Positions 1-10,495 of a stretch of 64,000 nt of DNA are shown one piece after another. Position 1 is the stretch's first letter. Every line of letters begins with the position of its first letter. A model generated the notes under the pieces. That model did no database searches. It was not told the DNA's origin and worked only from the letters and a program-made list of their open reading frames with translations. Made by a program: the position numbers and the translations under genes. Where the stretch lies: NCBI GenBank assembly GCA_002189035.1, contig NEEC01000018.1, forward strand, positions 1 through 64,000, read 5' to 3'. Origin of the DNA: Utricularia gibba (taxonomy: Eukaryota > Streptophyta > Magnoliopsida > Lamiales > Lentibulariaceae).

Positions 1-640
1 GGCCTCGCAAGCTTTACCGTTACCTTCAGGTGTTCTGGACGCCTTAGCGAATGGACTGGACAATGAGACCGTTGGTCTATTATCGCTGCCGTTTAAAAAT
101 ATGAGGATGCGTGGAGATTAGACCAGCACTGATGCGCACGTCCATAGAACCGTAAAGTCCAACCCATGGACTCTTACCTAGTACTTCACCCTTGATGTAT
201 CGTCAAACGATGCGAAAGGGGTACACCAGGAGGAATGACTTGGGTTATAACACTAACAGGATCCCATACATCTTAGTTTTTCCTATTACTTTCCCTTATG
301 ATCTTCCATGGAAACAAAGTAAGACTTACGCAGAGGAGTCACGAGTTCTCTACATGGCGGATCTTGGTGCACCATCGCTACTCGTTTGAGGGTGTTTTGT
401 TGTGCAACAAACTCAGCCAACATCCAATGAATATTAGAATGCGGCCAACGACACTCCATGTACTTTACCGATCACCAACAACGTGCGATGGAAACATTAA
501 CAATTTTGGATTCATTCTATGGAGCAGATACGATGTGGATGTGCTATCCAGCCGTTAGACGGCTACTACCCCGACCTCCTGAATATTTGGACACGAAAGT
601 GGGCATGCCACTATACGTTTGGAAGGAAAAAACCTTCAAC

Positions 641-1260
641 CATACAGTTTAAAGGATATCATCTATAACAACATACGTTGCGAGCCACGTAAGCTATTAT
701 TGAGTGGACATCATTTAATGAGAAATGATTTATTGAGTATTGAAGAACATATCGATCGTGGATCCAGAGTGTAACCACTCCTAACCCCAAGTCCATAACT
801 CGACCACTGAGCACTTGTTAGTGTATGTGCTCTAGAGACAATCAACTCATTGGCAAATCTTATCTTATGATATTTACTTTGAATTGTGATCAAATTTATA
901 TCATTGATAAATCCTCTACTTGATCTATGTGCTATAGAAATTATGATGAGATCATAATGTGAGATTCTTCAAGCACTCATGATCAAGTTAAAAACTCCCT
1001 TGCTAGAGTATTTGTGAAATGAGGATATCACAAATACGGATATGCTGGCACACATTGAGTTCCCTAAACTATTACTAAGCTGGCATACAGTTTAAAGGAT
1101 ATCATCTATAACAAACATACGTTGCGAGCCACGTAAGCTATTATTGAGTGGACTTTATTTAATGAGAAATGAGTCATAGAGCACTGAAGAACATATCGAT
1201 CGTGGATCCAGAGTGTAATGAATCCTAACGCAAAGTCCATAACTCGACCACGGAGCACTT
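641..1260. repeat. 175-bp direct duplication bracketing an LTR Z fragment
   Basis: The satellite segment 641-815 is repeated at about 1084-1260. Between the copies lies 816 to about 1068, which matches the first 250 bp of LTR family Z (it begins TGTTAGTGTATGTG). The Z fragment starts exactly at the LTR terminus but ends inside the LTR. This looks like repair-associated duplication or recombination between satellite copies after a Z insertion. Confidence 0.7.
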
Positions 1261-1930
1261 GTCCTTTGAATCCACACAGCTCACGGAACAAACGAACACT
1301 TCCTCTAATAATCCGACCCTCATGGCATTCACTGGTTATTCAAAACTCCATTCTCTCACTAGGCTTTGCAAAGAAGAGGGTAACGTGGAATGTATCGGTA
1401 TTGCTTAGGAAGTAGGTCACGCCTCGCAACATGCATACTTCATACCTTTCGCATTCCAATGTTTGACCTCCGGATTCCTTTCACTCAAATTGTGGATGAA
1501 GATATAGGAGGGATTACTTGGTTAAGCTGTAGTTAAAGCTGTGTGCGCAACACGCGAGTGTGTTCCGTATGCTAACGGCTTGACCATCATCTGATTGAGC
1601 ATGTTGCTCTTGCACCTTTACGAGTGTCGCCAATTTTCCGTCCTCACTTTCAAACAGGTCCGATGCAACATACAAAGATTAATGGTGGTCGTCTCTTTCA
1701 AGCGTCGACATGATTCCATCGGTTGATGGTCTCTAGTGCAAACTCCCACACTCTTGTAGGCGTTCACATCCGTGCGCACTACTTCCTTTCTTTTCTACAT
1801 TGCTGGACAGATCTCGCTACATTTACAATTAACGAATGAACTGGAGATTGAGACTAGTGGCGTATTGTTGCTGCGATTTAAATACATAGGGATGCATAGA
1901 GATTAGACCAGCACTGATGCGCACGTCCAT

Positions 1931-2140
1931 AGCACCATAAAGTCCATCCAATGGGCTCTAACCAAGTACTTCACCATTCATGTATCTTCAAACGATACCA
2001 GGAGGGTACACCAGGAGCAATGACTTGGGTTATAATAGCACCATAAAGTCCATCCAATGGGCTCTAACCAAGTACTTCACCATTCATGTATCTTCAAACG
2101 ATACCAGGAGGGTGCACTAGGAGCAATGACTTGGGTTATA
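1931..2140. repeat. Local tandem duplication, period about 106 bp
   Basis: The block beginning agcaccataaagtccatcc occurs at 1931 and again at about 2037, both running to 'gggttataa'. The two copies are almost identical, so this is a recent duplication inside the older satellite unit. Confidence 0.8.
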
Positions 2141-2959
2141 AGACCAACATGATCCCATACTACTTAGTGTATCCTGTTGCTTTCTCTTATGATGTTCCAT
2201 GGCAATATGGTGAGACGTATGCAGAGGGGTCACGAGTTCACTCCAAGGCGAATCATGGTGCACCATCGTTACTCGTTTGAAGGTGTTGTGTGGTGCAACA
2301 AAGTCAGCCTAATTCCAATGAATAGTAGATTGTGGCCAAGGAGACTCCATGTACTTTATCGATCTCCAACAACGTACGATGGAAACATTAACAATTTTGG
2401 ATTCATTCTATAGAGCACATACGATGTGGATGTGTTATCCAGCCTTTAGATGACTCCCACCCTGACCTCTTGAATGTTTGGACACGAAAGTGGCATGCCA
2501 CTATACGTTTGGGAGGAAAAAACCTTCAACCATACAGTTTAAAGGATATCATCTATATCAAACATACGTTGAGCCACGAAAGCTATTGTTGAGTGGACAT
2601 CATTTAATGAGAAATGAGTCATAGAGCATTGAAGAACATATCGATCGTGGATCCAGAGTGTAACCACTCCTAACCCCAAGTCCATAACTCCAGTGCCTAA
2701 CCTCCAAATGTCTTTTACTCTGAATTCACATGAAGATATAGTAGAGATCACTTGGTTATGCAATAGGTAAAGCCGTGTGCGCAACATGCGAGTGTGTCCT
2801 ATATCCTAATGCCTTGACCATCATCTGATTGAGACTGCTGCTTGTGCACCTTTACTAGTGTGTCCACTTTTCCATCCTCTCTTCAAACAGGTGCAATGCA
2901 ATATATAAAGAACAATGGGTGGTCGTCTTCTTTTATTCTTCGACACCAATCTATCATTG

Positions 2960-3418
2960 CGATATGACCCTTCAATCAACAAGTGATTGGCAAACCAGTT
3001 ATTGGTTTAAAAGAAGCAATCCCTCACAGAAAAGAAGTTGGCCCTTAAGGATTGAAAGATCCTTGCAACCCAAACTATGAAATGGTATCACACTCACAGA
3101 ATCAAGGAAGGAATTGGGAGTGATAAACCACACACTAGACACCACAAGCAAGGCTTGATAAATCTAAGTTCTACAAGAACTCAAGAAAGGAGAATTGCTC
3201 TCAAATGTGATTACAATCAAAGTTGTCCAAAACAAGAGTAAGGCCCTTCTTATATAGACGAAGGGTTTGGCCTTATTGGAAGAAAAGTAGTAATAATAAT
3301 GCATTTGGTAGTAATGGGCCTTCTCTAATCCAGTTGATCCACTATGACAAGGTTGAATTCCAGGCCAAACACCTCATTGCTTGATTGATTGGCCCATAAG
3401 CTCTTAAGCACTTCTTGA
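2960..3418 (-). repeat. Truncated LTR of element X1
   Basis: This is homologous to the 3' three-quarters of the complete LTR at 6412-6980, and it contains the TATA-bearing stretch 'cttatatag'. It is joined at 3418/3419 directly to the protease C-terminal coding sequence, which marks a deletion removing RT to integrase and the LTR 5' part. Confidence 0.8.
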
Positions 3419-5695
3419 GTTCACTCTTTTCACATGACTGATTCTTGCAACAAGGCTCTCCACTTCTTTTTTCCTCACAACTCCTTCATTCACGTCTTTC
3501 TTTTCACTCTCTTTTTTAGATGTTCTTTTCCTTTCTCGTGATATCTCTTTTTTCTCCCCCATACTCTCATCCCTCAACTCACCAAAAGATTTGATAGCGG
3601 TAGCAATCTTAACTTGATCTTCGTGTGCCTCTTTTGGAGATAAAGGCACCAACGTGATGGGTTTTCCTTTAATGGAAAAGGAATACTTGTTTTATAGCCA
3701 TCATGGTGTTTGAGAAAGTGAGTACTCTCCATAAACTGAGGGACGTGGGCCACTATTCCTTCCTATGCACATGGTGTCAAAGAAGAGTAGAGTAGTGAGC
3801 CCACCTCCCACATTTCTCTCAACTACTTGCAGTTATTTCCACTCCACTTTTGGGAGTTGTTAGTGAGTCGTGGATGCATCTTTCTCGCATCTAGTTAGGC
3901 TAATTTCTAGTATAAATCTCGAAGTCTTGTATTCAGTCTTTACTCAATATTATTGATCCGGTTTTTCAGGTTATCCCTGCTTCAATTTTGCTTCTTCATC
4001 GTCGTCCTCGTGTAGTTTCTGTTCCAGAATCAATTTGCATCACTTCACTCCAACACATGGATCACCTTACTATCATATTGCCAAGGCCTTCCCAAGAGTA
4101 TGTGTCCAGCATGCATGGGAACTACATCACAAAGAACCTCATCCTGATACTTTCCAATTTGGAAAGCAACAAGAACTTGTTTATTGACCTTTACTTCACT
4201 CCCTTCGTTCAACCATTGAAGCCTGTAGGGATTTGGATGTTTGAGAGTAGGAAGTTGGAGTTTATCCACCATGAGAGTACTAGCAACATTTGTGCAACTA
4301 CCTCCATCGATTATTAGGCTACATACCTTCCCATGTGCAAAGCAACGTGTATGGCATAAGTTTTCGCGTTGCTCCTCCATTGGCTTAGCATCCATGACTG
4401 AAGTCCTTCTTGTTACCAAACTTTTACCAATAACAGGTTGTTGTTCCCCATCATATATCTCATGTAAAGCACTTCCACTTTCACTCTCAACTTCAGATTC
4501 AACATCTCCATAATCCCTTAGAACCATGGTCCTCTTGTTTGGGCATTCTGAAGCAATATGACCATGGCCGAGACATTTGAAGTATTTGATATTTTTTGTT
4601 TGCCCAGAAAACTTAAATCCTCTTTCCTTGTGTCGAGTATTTGAAGTGCCCTCTTTCATCGATTCTAACTTGGTTGATTTCCCAAATGAAGGATAATTTG
4701 GTTTCTTCTCCTTACTTCCAGCAACATTCCACGAAGTAGAAGGTTTTGGATGGTCTCTTTGTTGTCCCTTAGACTTTAGTTGCTTCTCAATCTTGATGGC
4801 AACGTGCAACATGTCTTCAATCTCTACATAGTGTTGCAGCTCGACCACTTGAGAAATTTCCTTGTTTAAGCCATAGAGGAATCTTGCCATTGTAGCTTCC
4901 CTATCCTCTGTTATGTTGGCTCGAATCATTAATACCTCCATTCTTGCCCATATTCTTCCACGGTTTTGCTCCCTTGGGTGAGTTTCTGCAAGTTTTGGTG
5001 TTGATCTCTTTGGTAGTGGTTGGGAATGAACCTTTTTCTCATGATCCTCTTCATTTCAGTCCAAGTGCGATTTGGTTCTTCATCATTTCGTCTTCTGTTG
5101 AGTACTATGTTATCCCACCAAGTTATGGCATAATCTATAAACTCAACAACAGCAAGCTTGATCTTCTTGGCTTCAAAATAGTTGTGACAATCAAACACAT
5201 GCTCCACACGAGTCTCCCACTCCAAGTAGGCATTTGGATCGTTTTTCCCTTGAAAAGGAAAGATTTTCAAATTCCTTGTATTCACTTGTGTATCTACCCT
5301 TGGTCTTTCATCATGTCCTGCATCACGATTTGGCCTCCTATTTCTTTGATATCTTCGTTCTATATCATCACCACCAGATGAATCATACTTATCAAAGATG
5401 TTGTTATTATTTCTCCTTTGTTCACCATGCCTTGCCTCTTAGGCCTCAGATTCCGAATCTTTTTCTAGTTGAGAATTCCTTCTACTATGGTGTGATGGAA
5501 CTCTTGTTCTTCCATGGGAGACACTATCCTCTTCTTGCTTTTTGATGTTCTTGAGAGATTCATCATGTTCCTTTAATTTGATGTGGATTTGCTCCATGCA
5601 GCTTTGCAGTCTTCTTAACTCACCTTGCATTGCATTAAGTACGAACAACCATCCATTGCACCTGATTCTTCTGCAGGGTTGTTAGAGCTCGACAT
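3419..5695 (-). pseudogene. Gypsy X1 gag-protease, frameshifted and interrupted
   Basis: The gag start is taken at the ATG at 5695-5693, reading MSSSNNPAEESGAMDG. The middle part at 5285-4929 carries the retrotransposon gag core (residues such as FPFQGKNDPNAYLEWE and [14 protein letters not shown]). The frame then shifts and continues from 4941 to 4045 through a zinc knuckle of the form CxxCxxxGHxxxxC ([13 protein letters not shown], with its first Cys replaced by Tyr) and a retropepsin active site ([13 protein letters not shown]). The protease is cut at 4056 by a 347-bp solo LTR and resumes at 3703. Protein similarity to the element at 58778-60543 runs across all of these parts. At least two frameshifts and the insertion make it non-functional. 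Confidence 0.85.
3709..4055 (+). mobile_element. 347-bp solo LTR inside the X1 protease, TSD CATGG
   Basis: The segment starts TGTTTGAG, ends CCAACA, and is flanked on both sides by CATGG (3704-3708 and 4056-4060). Removing it plus one CATGG rejoins the protease coding sequence as in the related element near 60400. A TATA-like motif (agtataaat, near 3909) fits a plus-oriented LTR promoter. No internal region or other copy is seen in this window. The superfamily is unknown. Confidence 0.85.
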
Positions 5696-6397
5696 CCTAC
5701 TACAAGTTAAAAGTGTAGACAAAAGGAAGGAAAGAGAACAATGAAAGAAAGATAGAAGTAAAAGAAGAAGGAGAGAATTTTCAAACCTCAAGTCCTCTTG
5801 AACTTTAAGACTCAATAAACCTTAAATGATCAATCTAAGTGTGGTTCAAAGAGATAACAGTGGCTAGGGTAATGAGTGGGATAAAGAAAATGAGCAATAT
5901 AGGACTTGGTGATGGTAACAGTACTTATGAATAAGTAAGAGTAGGAATAGAAGGATAGAGTGTAACTTGTTGTGATTAACACACAAGAGGTAGGTAGATA
6001 ATTGAAAAGAGTCAAAATGGAATATAAGTGTGACAATAGACAAAGTTGTGCAATATTGACTTTTCTTTTATTTGGTAAGTAGAAGATTCAATGGATTCAA
6101 ATGACTAGCTCCTTTTTTTTTACTTTTCTTGTGTGTGAAAAGTTGAAAATTCAATGAATTCAGGTGCTAACCTTCTTTTTCCCTTCAACACATTTTTTTT
6201 TTCTTTTTGCAGCAATCCAGAAGAAAAGGATGAAAGAAACAAAGATAAGAAACCCCCTTGGTTTTTCTTTTCAGAAGAAAAGATGAGCAAAAGACAAGAT
6301 AAGCAAATAAGGATAAATCTGGACTAGTTTCTGGTTTTTTTTTTCTTTAGAACGAAACCACAACAAGATAGATAGGAGATGAAGAAGAGAAACATTG
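5696..6397 (-). other. 5' leader of element X1
   Basis: This lies between the primer-binding site and the gag ATG and has no long ORF. It holds several A/T runs (for example near 6112-6121 and 6190-6200). It is equivalent in position to the leader at 58037-58777 of the plus-strand gypsy element. Confidence 0.7.
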
Positions 6398-6409
6398 GCT
6401 CTGATACCA
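6398..6409 (-). other. Primer-binding site, initiator-Met tRNA
   Basis: The minus strand reads TGGTATCAGAGC, the standard plant retrotransposon primer-binding site for tRNA-iMet, two bases downstream of the LTR end ...CGTATCA. Confidence 0.9.
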
Positions 6410-6411
6410 CC

Positions 6412-6980
6412 TGATACGACCCTCCAATCAACAAGTGATTGGCAACCAAATCTTGGTTGAAAAGAAGCAATCTCTCAAGGAAAAGAAGTTGGCCCTCAAG
6501 GATTGAAAGATCCTTGCAACCCAAACTATGAAATGATACCACACTCACATAATCAAGTAAGGAATTGGGAGCAATAAACCACACACTAGACACCACAAGC
6601 AAGGCTTGATAAGTCTAAGTTCTACAAGAACACAAGAAAGGAGAATTGCTCTCAAATATGATTACAATCAAAGTTGTCCAAAACAAGACTAAGACCCTTC
6701 TTATATAGATGAAGGATTGGGTCTTATTGGAAGAAAAGGAGTAATAACAATGCATTTGGTAGTAATGGGTCTTCTCTAATCCAGTTGATCCACTATGACA
6801 AGGTTGAATTCCAGGGCAAACACCTCATTGCTTGATTGATTGGCCCATAAGCTCTTAAGCACTTCTTGATTATTTCTTGCTCTTGATCTAGGGATTGGCG
6901 CAACTGAAATCAATGGAGGATTATTGATCTTGTGTCATTTGTCTTCATTGGGATGATCTGTAGCATCAATGATCTCATCA
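6412..6980 (-). repeat. Complete 569-bp LTR of family X
   Basis: On the minus strand it begins TGATGAGATCA and ends GTATCA. It is flanked upstream by a polypurine tract and integrase end, and downstream by a primer-binding site and leader. It is therefore bordered by internal sequence on both sides, as expected of the middle LTR of a tandem element dimer. Confidence 0.85.
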
Positions 6981-7133
6981 TCCCCCCCTCCTTCTTTTAG
7001 CAGATTCATCCTTGAATCGTCACCATCTACATCTCAAGTAACCAAGTCAGCCATATTGAATGTAGAGTGCACCGAAAACTCACCTAAAAGATTAATCTTA
7101 TAAGCATTGTCATTGATTTTGTCATTGGACTTC
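6981..7133 (-). pseudogene. Integrase C-terminal fragment and polypurine tract (family X)
   Basis: The minus strand encodes the end of the gypsy integrase (NDNAYKINLLGEFSVHSTF, matching X2 near 14950 and the element near 63350), followed by a purine tract of A and G runs that abuts the LTR start TGATGAG. It carries an in-frame stop. It is cut off at about 7133, where satellite sequence resumes. Confidence 0.8.
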
Positions 7134-8118
7134 TTCACAAATGGACTGGAGAAAGATACCGATGCCTATTGTTGCTGTGATTTGAATATATGGGGATGCA
7201 TGGAGATTAGACCAGCACTGATGCGCACGTCCATAGCACCATAAAGTCCATCCCATAACCTCTAACCAAGTACTTCACCATTCATGTATCGTCAAACGAT
7301 ACAAAGGGGGTACACTAGGAGATTGAACTTGGGTCATAACACCAACAGGATCCCATACTTCTTAGTGTATCCTGTTGCTTTCTCTTATGATGTTCCATGG
7401 CAACATGGTGAGACGTACGCAGAGGAGTCACGAGTTCACTTCGTATACCTCGCACAGCTCCCACACCCCACATTCGTTTTGTTACATAGTAAAGCACTAC
7501 CTCACCATAATTTATTGGTATCGCTTAGGCAGTTGATCACGCCTTGCGAAATGCATACTTCATACCCCTCACCATGAGGATAGAGAGATCACTTGGTTAA
7601 GCAATTGGAAAAGCCGTGTGCACAAAACGTGAGTGTGTCCCGTATCCTAATGCCTTGACCTATATCTGATTGAGCGTTTTGCTAGTGCATCTTTACTAGT
7701 GTGGCCACTTTTCCATCCTGTCTACCAGTGCGATGCAATGTACAAAGTATAATGGGTGGTCGTCTTCTTTCAAGCATAGACACCAGTCTATCAGTGGCTG
7801 GTCTCTATTGTCAAACTCCCATGCTCTTGTAGGCGTTGACATCCATGCGCACTACCTCCTCTCTTTTCTCCATTGCTGGACAGTTCTCACTAGCTTTACC
7901 ATTATGTGGTGGTGTTTCGGACTTCTTAACGAATGGACTGGAGAATGAGACCAGTGGCCTATTGTTGCTCCCGTTTAAATACATGGGGATGTGTGGAGAT
8001 TAGACAAGCACTGATGTGCAAGTCCAAAGCACCATAAAGTCCATCCCATGGCCTCTAAACAAGTACTTCACCATTCATGTATCGTCAAACGATACCAAGG
8101 GGGTACGCCTTGAGCAAT
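7134..8118. repeat. Satellite-like tandem repeat, second block
   Basis: Continues the unit order seen in 1-2959: 'aaatggactggagaaag' at 7138, then a shortened copy (deletion after about 7440), then a new unit from 'gaatggactggagaatg' at 7930. It ends at 8118 where a solo LTR is inserted. Confidence 0.75.
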
Positions 8119-8712
8119 TGATGAGCCCGAGAAGTGTATTTAAAGAATGATGAGAAGTTTGTCCAAGTGAACACATTAGATACAAAGATGATTCCACCAG
8201 GACCAATGACTAGAAGCAAGAGCAAAATGCTTGAAGATACACTTAAGGCTCTACTCAATACAATTGGAATCAAACATGGGCTTGAAGACATCCCATCAAA
8301 AGAGCTCAACTACTTGAAGGTGGATTTACCTTAGAGCAATGGACTTGTTAGACTTTTCTATTTCATTTAGTTTGGGCCAAGTAATGTTAGAGCCCAATCC
8401 TAGAGTATAAATACTCTAGAGATATACTCTTTCAGGACCTTTAGTCATTTCATGTATGTTGTGAGGATTCTCCTCTTCTTTGAATGCTTGAACACTCTTA
8501 ACTTATCAAGCTTTGAGCTTGTGGTGTTCTAGGATTATCTCTTCCAATCCCTCTCTCTTTTCTGAAGTGTGGCTCCTAATTTTCTTTGTTTCGAAGTCTG
8601 GTTGCAAGAGATTCATTCTCTTGTGGGTAGACTTGGGTGGGTTCTCTTCTAAGCTTCAAAATCACCTCTTGTTCGTGGGTTACTAATCTCTATAGATTAG
8701 AGGGTCACATCA
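8119..8712 (+). mobile_element. Solo gypsy LTR (594 bp) in satellite, TSD GCAAT/GCAAC
   Basis: It starts TGATGAGCCC and ends CACATCA, and matches the 5' LTR at 57420-58022 along its length. It has a TATA box (gtataaata near 8404). It is flanked by GCAAT (8114-8118) and GCAAC (8713-8717). The satellite copy near 12812-12830 preserves the uninterrupted site 'ttgagcaacgacatggg'. It contains a 66-codon reading frame (8134-8334) corresponding to the integrase C-terminal extension, with the motif GPMTRSKSK. Confidence 0.9.
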
Positions 8713-8840
8713 GCAACGACATGGTTTATAACACCCAAAGGATCCCATAGTACTTGGTGTATCCTATTGCTTTCTCTCGTGATGTTCCATGGTATCATTG
8801 TGAAACGTGCACAAAGGATTCACGAGTTCACTCTATGGTG
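8713..8840. repeat. Satellite-like tandem repeat, short continuation
   Basis: Continues the unit interrupted by the solo LTR ('acgacatggtttataacacc') and runs to about 8840, where it joins copia gag sequence. It matches 12822-12945. Confidence 0.7.
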
Positions 8841-9413
8841 GTTCTTGTTCATTCTATAGGTCATCACAAACTGTGAATAGCTATCAGGTAGTGAGGTAAG
8901 GATCAAGTCAATATTCATGTCCTTATCCAACACAAAACCAAGAGATGACAACTTTTCAATGTAACTCAACATCAATGTTGCATGATCAGCAGCAGAATTT
9001 CCTTCTGCCAAGCGACAATTGAACAACAGCTTTGATGTCGTGAATCTTTCAAGTCGTGAGTGCTCGCCAAACAGATTCTTGAGGTGTGTTATCATCTGTG
9101 GGCAAGTCATCGACTCACGCTGTTTTTGGAGATCAGGGGCCATCTAAGCAAGCATGATACAGCAGATAAGCTCAGCATCATCTAGATACTTCTGATATGC
9201 ATGCCGAACATCTTCAGCTGCATTAGCCCTGGGTTGTGCAGGAACATCTTGCTCAAGGATGTAAGCAATCTTCTCCGCCTTGAGAACAATTCTCAGATTG
9301 CGGTGCCAATCAGTAAAATTCGAGCCAACCAACTTGTTGGACTCTATAATGGATCTCAAATTCACGCCAGAAGACATATCTTCAACTTGAAGAAGAGAAA
9401 GCAAACACATCAT
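8841..9413 (-). pseudogene. Ty1/copia gag (UBN2-type) fragment
   Basis: The minus-strand reading frame from 9413 has the usual plant copia gag features: an N-terminal segment LVGSNFTDWHRNLRIVLKAE, then MAPDLQKQ, then a SDS/LPDSY-type segment (LTSLPDSYSQFVMTY). One in-frame TAG at 9146-9144 sits between LA and MAPDLQ, where the family normally has a serine or similar. The 3' end is cut at about 8841 by a junction with satellite DNA, so zinc finger, protease and pol are absent. Together with 10481-11838 it forms the 5' half of a copia element read on the minus strand. Confidence 0.85.
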
Positions 9414-10480
9414 GTAGTGTTCCTTAAATCACATGCAACTTGTCTTTATCAAATGTGATATACTTCCACTAGGTTTTTCGAGATGGCAGTCCCCTACTGA
9501 CAAAACGAGAAAATCACATTTTCTTAATGGGACAGTGTCCCATTTCATTCATCTCCACCTTGACTGTAGCCAAAAAGCTTTAATGAATGAAACAGGTAGT
9601 CATCTCATGCCAATTGTATCTCTCATACAACCATTGTATCATTGAGCCATCAACTCTTGATGTAAAAAACTATTTACCTCAACCTTTCTTCCAATTTTGC
9701 CAACCTTGGCTTTAGTCTGAATCTAATTCAGTTAATAAGTTGATAAAATCAGTTAAGAAAACCCACTCTGAATCTAATTCAATAATTCAAACATGTCATG
9801 TGTAGTGGAGAGCTTGACGGTAGCCAACAACTCTATGCACTAAAAATGTCTTTCGTTCTCCTTATGTCAGTGGAAGGAATAAGCTTAATTATTTAGTAGG
9901 GGATTTTTCCATAGGCAACACTTGCACCATGGATATCGATATCCTATCACATAGGAATCATGACATCCATTGCCCTTTCGTGCATAACGCATCATATCCC
10001 TTTATTTTCACACATAATGAACGAAAATCCTAATTGACCCTAGATGCCTTGGTCACAAATAAATTATTAAACATCATATGCATCAATAATTCACCAATAT
10101 GATCATCATCATCCAAATTCGTGCAGAGGCCATCATGCCCCACGACTACACACATATAAGTCATCATCATGCTGCGCATTTAGATGTAAGATATAATTCT
10201 CGAAAGCATCAATCACGAATGAAATTTCGTGCATCCTAAGGCAGCAAAACAATCCAACATAATCAGATTTCGTGCATCACATGCTATTATGATGATCGCC
10301 GGCAAGGCTACATACGACAACATCTCGCAATCACATGCTATAACAATAATCGCTAGCAAGGCAACATACGAGAGCATCTCGCAAATCAGCAAAGATTTTA
10401 ACGTATCACTGGCAAGGCAACATACTAGAACATCTCGCAAAATCAAAAAAGATTCTAGCGTATACAAGTATTCCGTAAGC
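9414..10480 (-). other. Copia leader between primer site and gag
   Basis: About 1.07 kb without a gene, lying between the primer-binding site and the gag start on the minus strand. It includes a short tandem repeat (10276-10440). No ORF with a recognisable domain is present. Confidence 0.65.
10276..10440. repeat. Three-copy minisatellite, unit about 55 bp
   Basis: Units begin atcacatgctat at 10276 and 10330 and atcagcaaag at 10385. Each contains 'ggcaaggc(t/a)acatac' and ends 'catctcgca'. It lies in the untranslated leader of the copia element. Confidence 0.75.
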
Positions 10481-10494
10481 TGGCTCCGATACCA
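10481..10494 (-). other. Primer-binding site of copia element (Met-type)
   Basis: The minus strand reads TGGTATCGGAGCCA, one change from the usual tRNA-iMet site, directly after the LTR Z 3' end. This identifies Z as a retrotransposon LTR and sets its sense orientation. Confidence 0.8.
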
Positions 10495-10495
10495 C

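Larger units (their letters stand above)
1..2959. repeat. Long-unit tandem repeat (satellite-like), first block of about two units
   Basis: Two head-to-tail copies of a non-coding unit are visible. The segment reading atggactggacaatgagac at about 51 recurs at about 1836, and the sequence between them matches the later blocks at 7134-8118, 8713-8840, 12530-13344 and 17301-18043 in the same order and orientation. Allowing for a 175-bp duplication, an LTR fragment and small deletions, the consensus unit is about 1.3 kb. Copies differ by many point changes, so the array is old. No ORF is conserved between copies. It could be a true satellite or a tandemly amplified piece of a dead transposon; the contiguity of the blocks once insertions are removed favours a tandem array. 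Confidence 0.7.
2960..7133 (-). mobile_element. Ty3/gypsy element X1, deleted and rearranged
   Basis: On the minus strand the order is: integrase C-terminus and polypurine tract (7133-6981), complete LTR (6980-6412), primer-binding site (6409-6398), leader, gag, protease, then an abrupt jump at 3419/3418 into the 3' part of an LTR (3418-2960). RT, RNase H and most of integrase are missing. Satellite sequence flanks both sides. The family matches X2 (13345-16122) and is related at protein level to the plus-strand element at 57420-63571. Confidence 0.85.
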
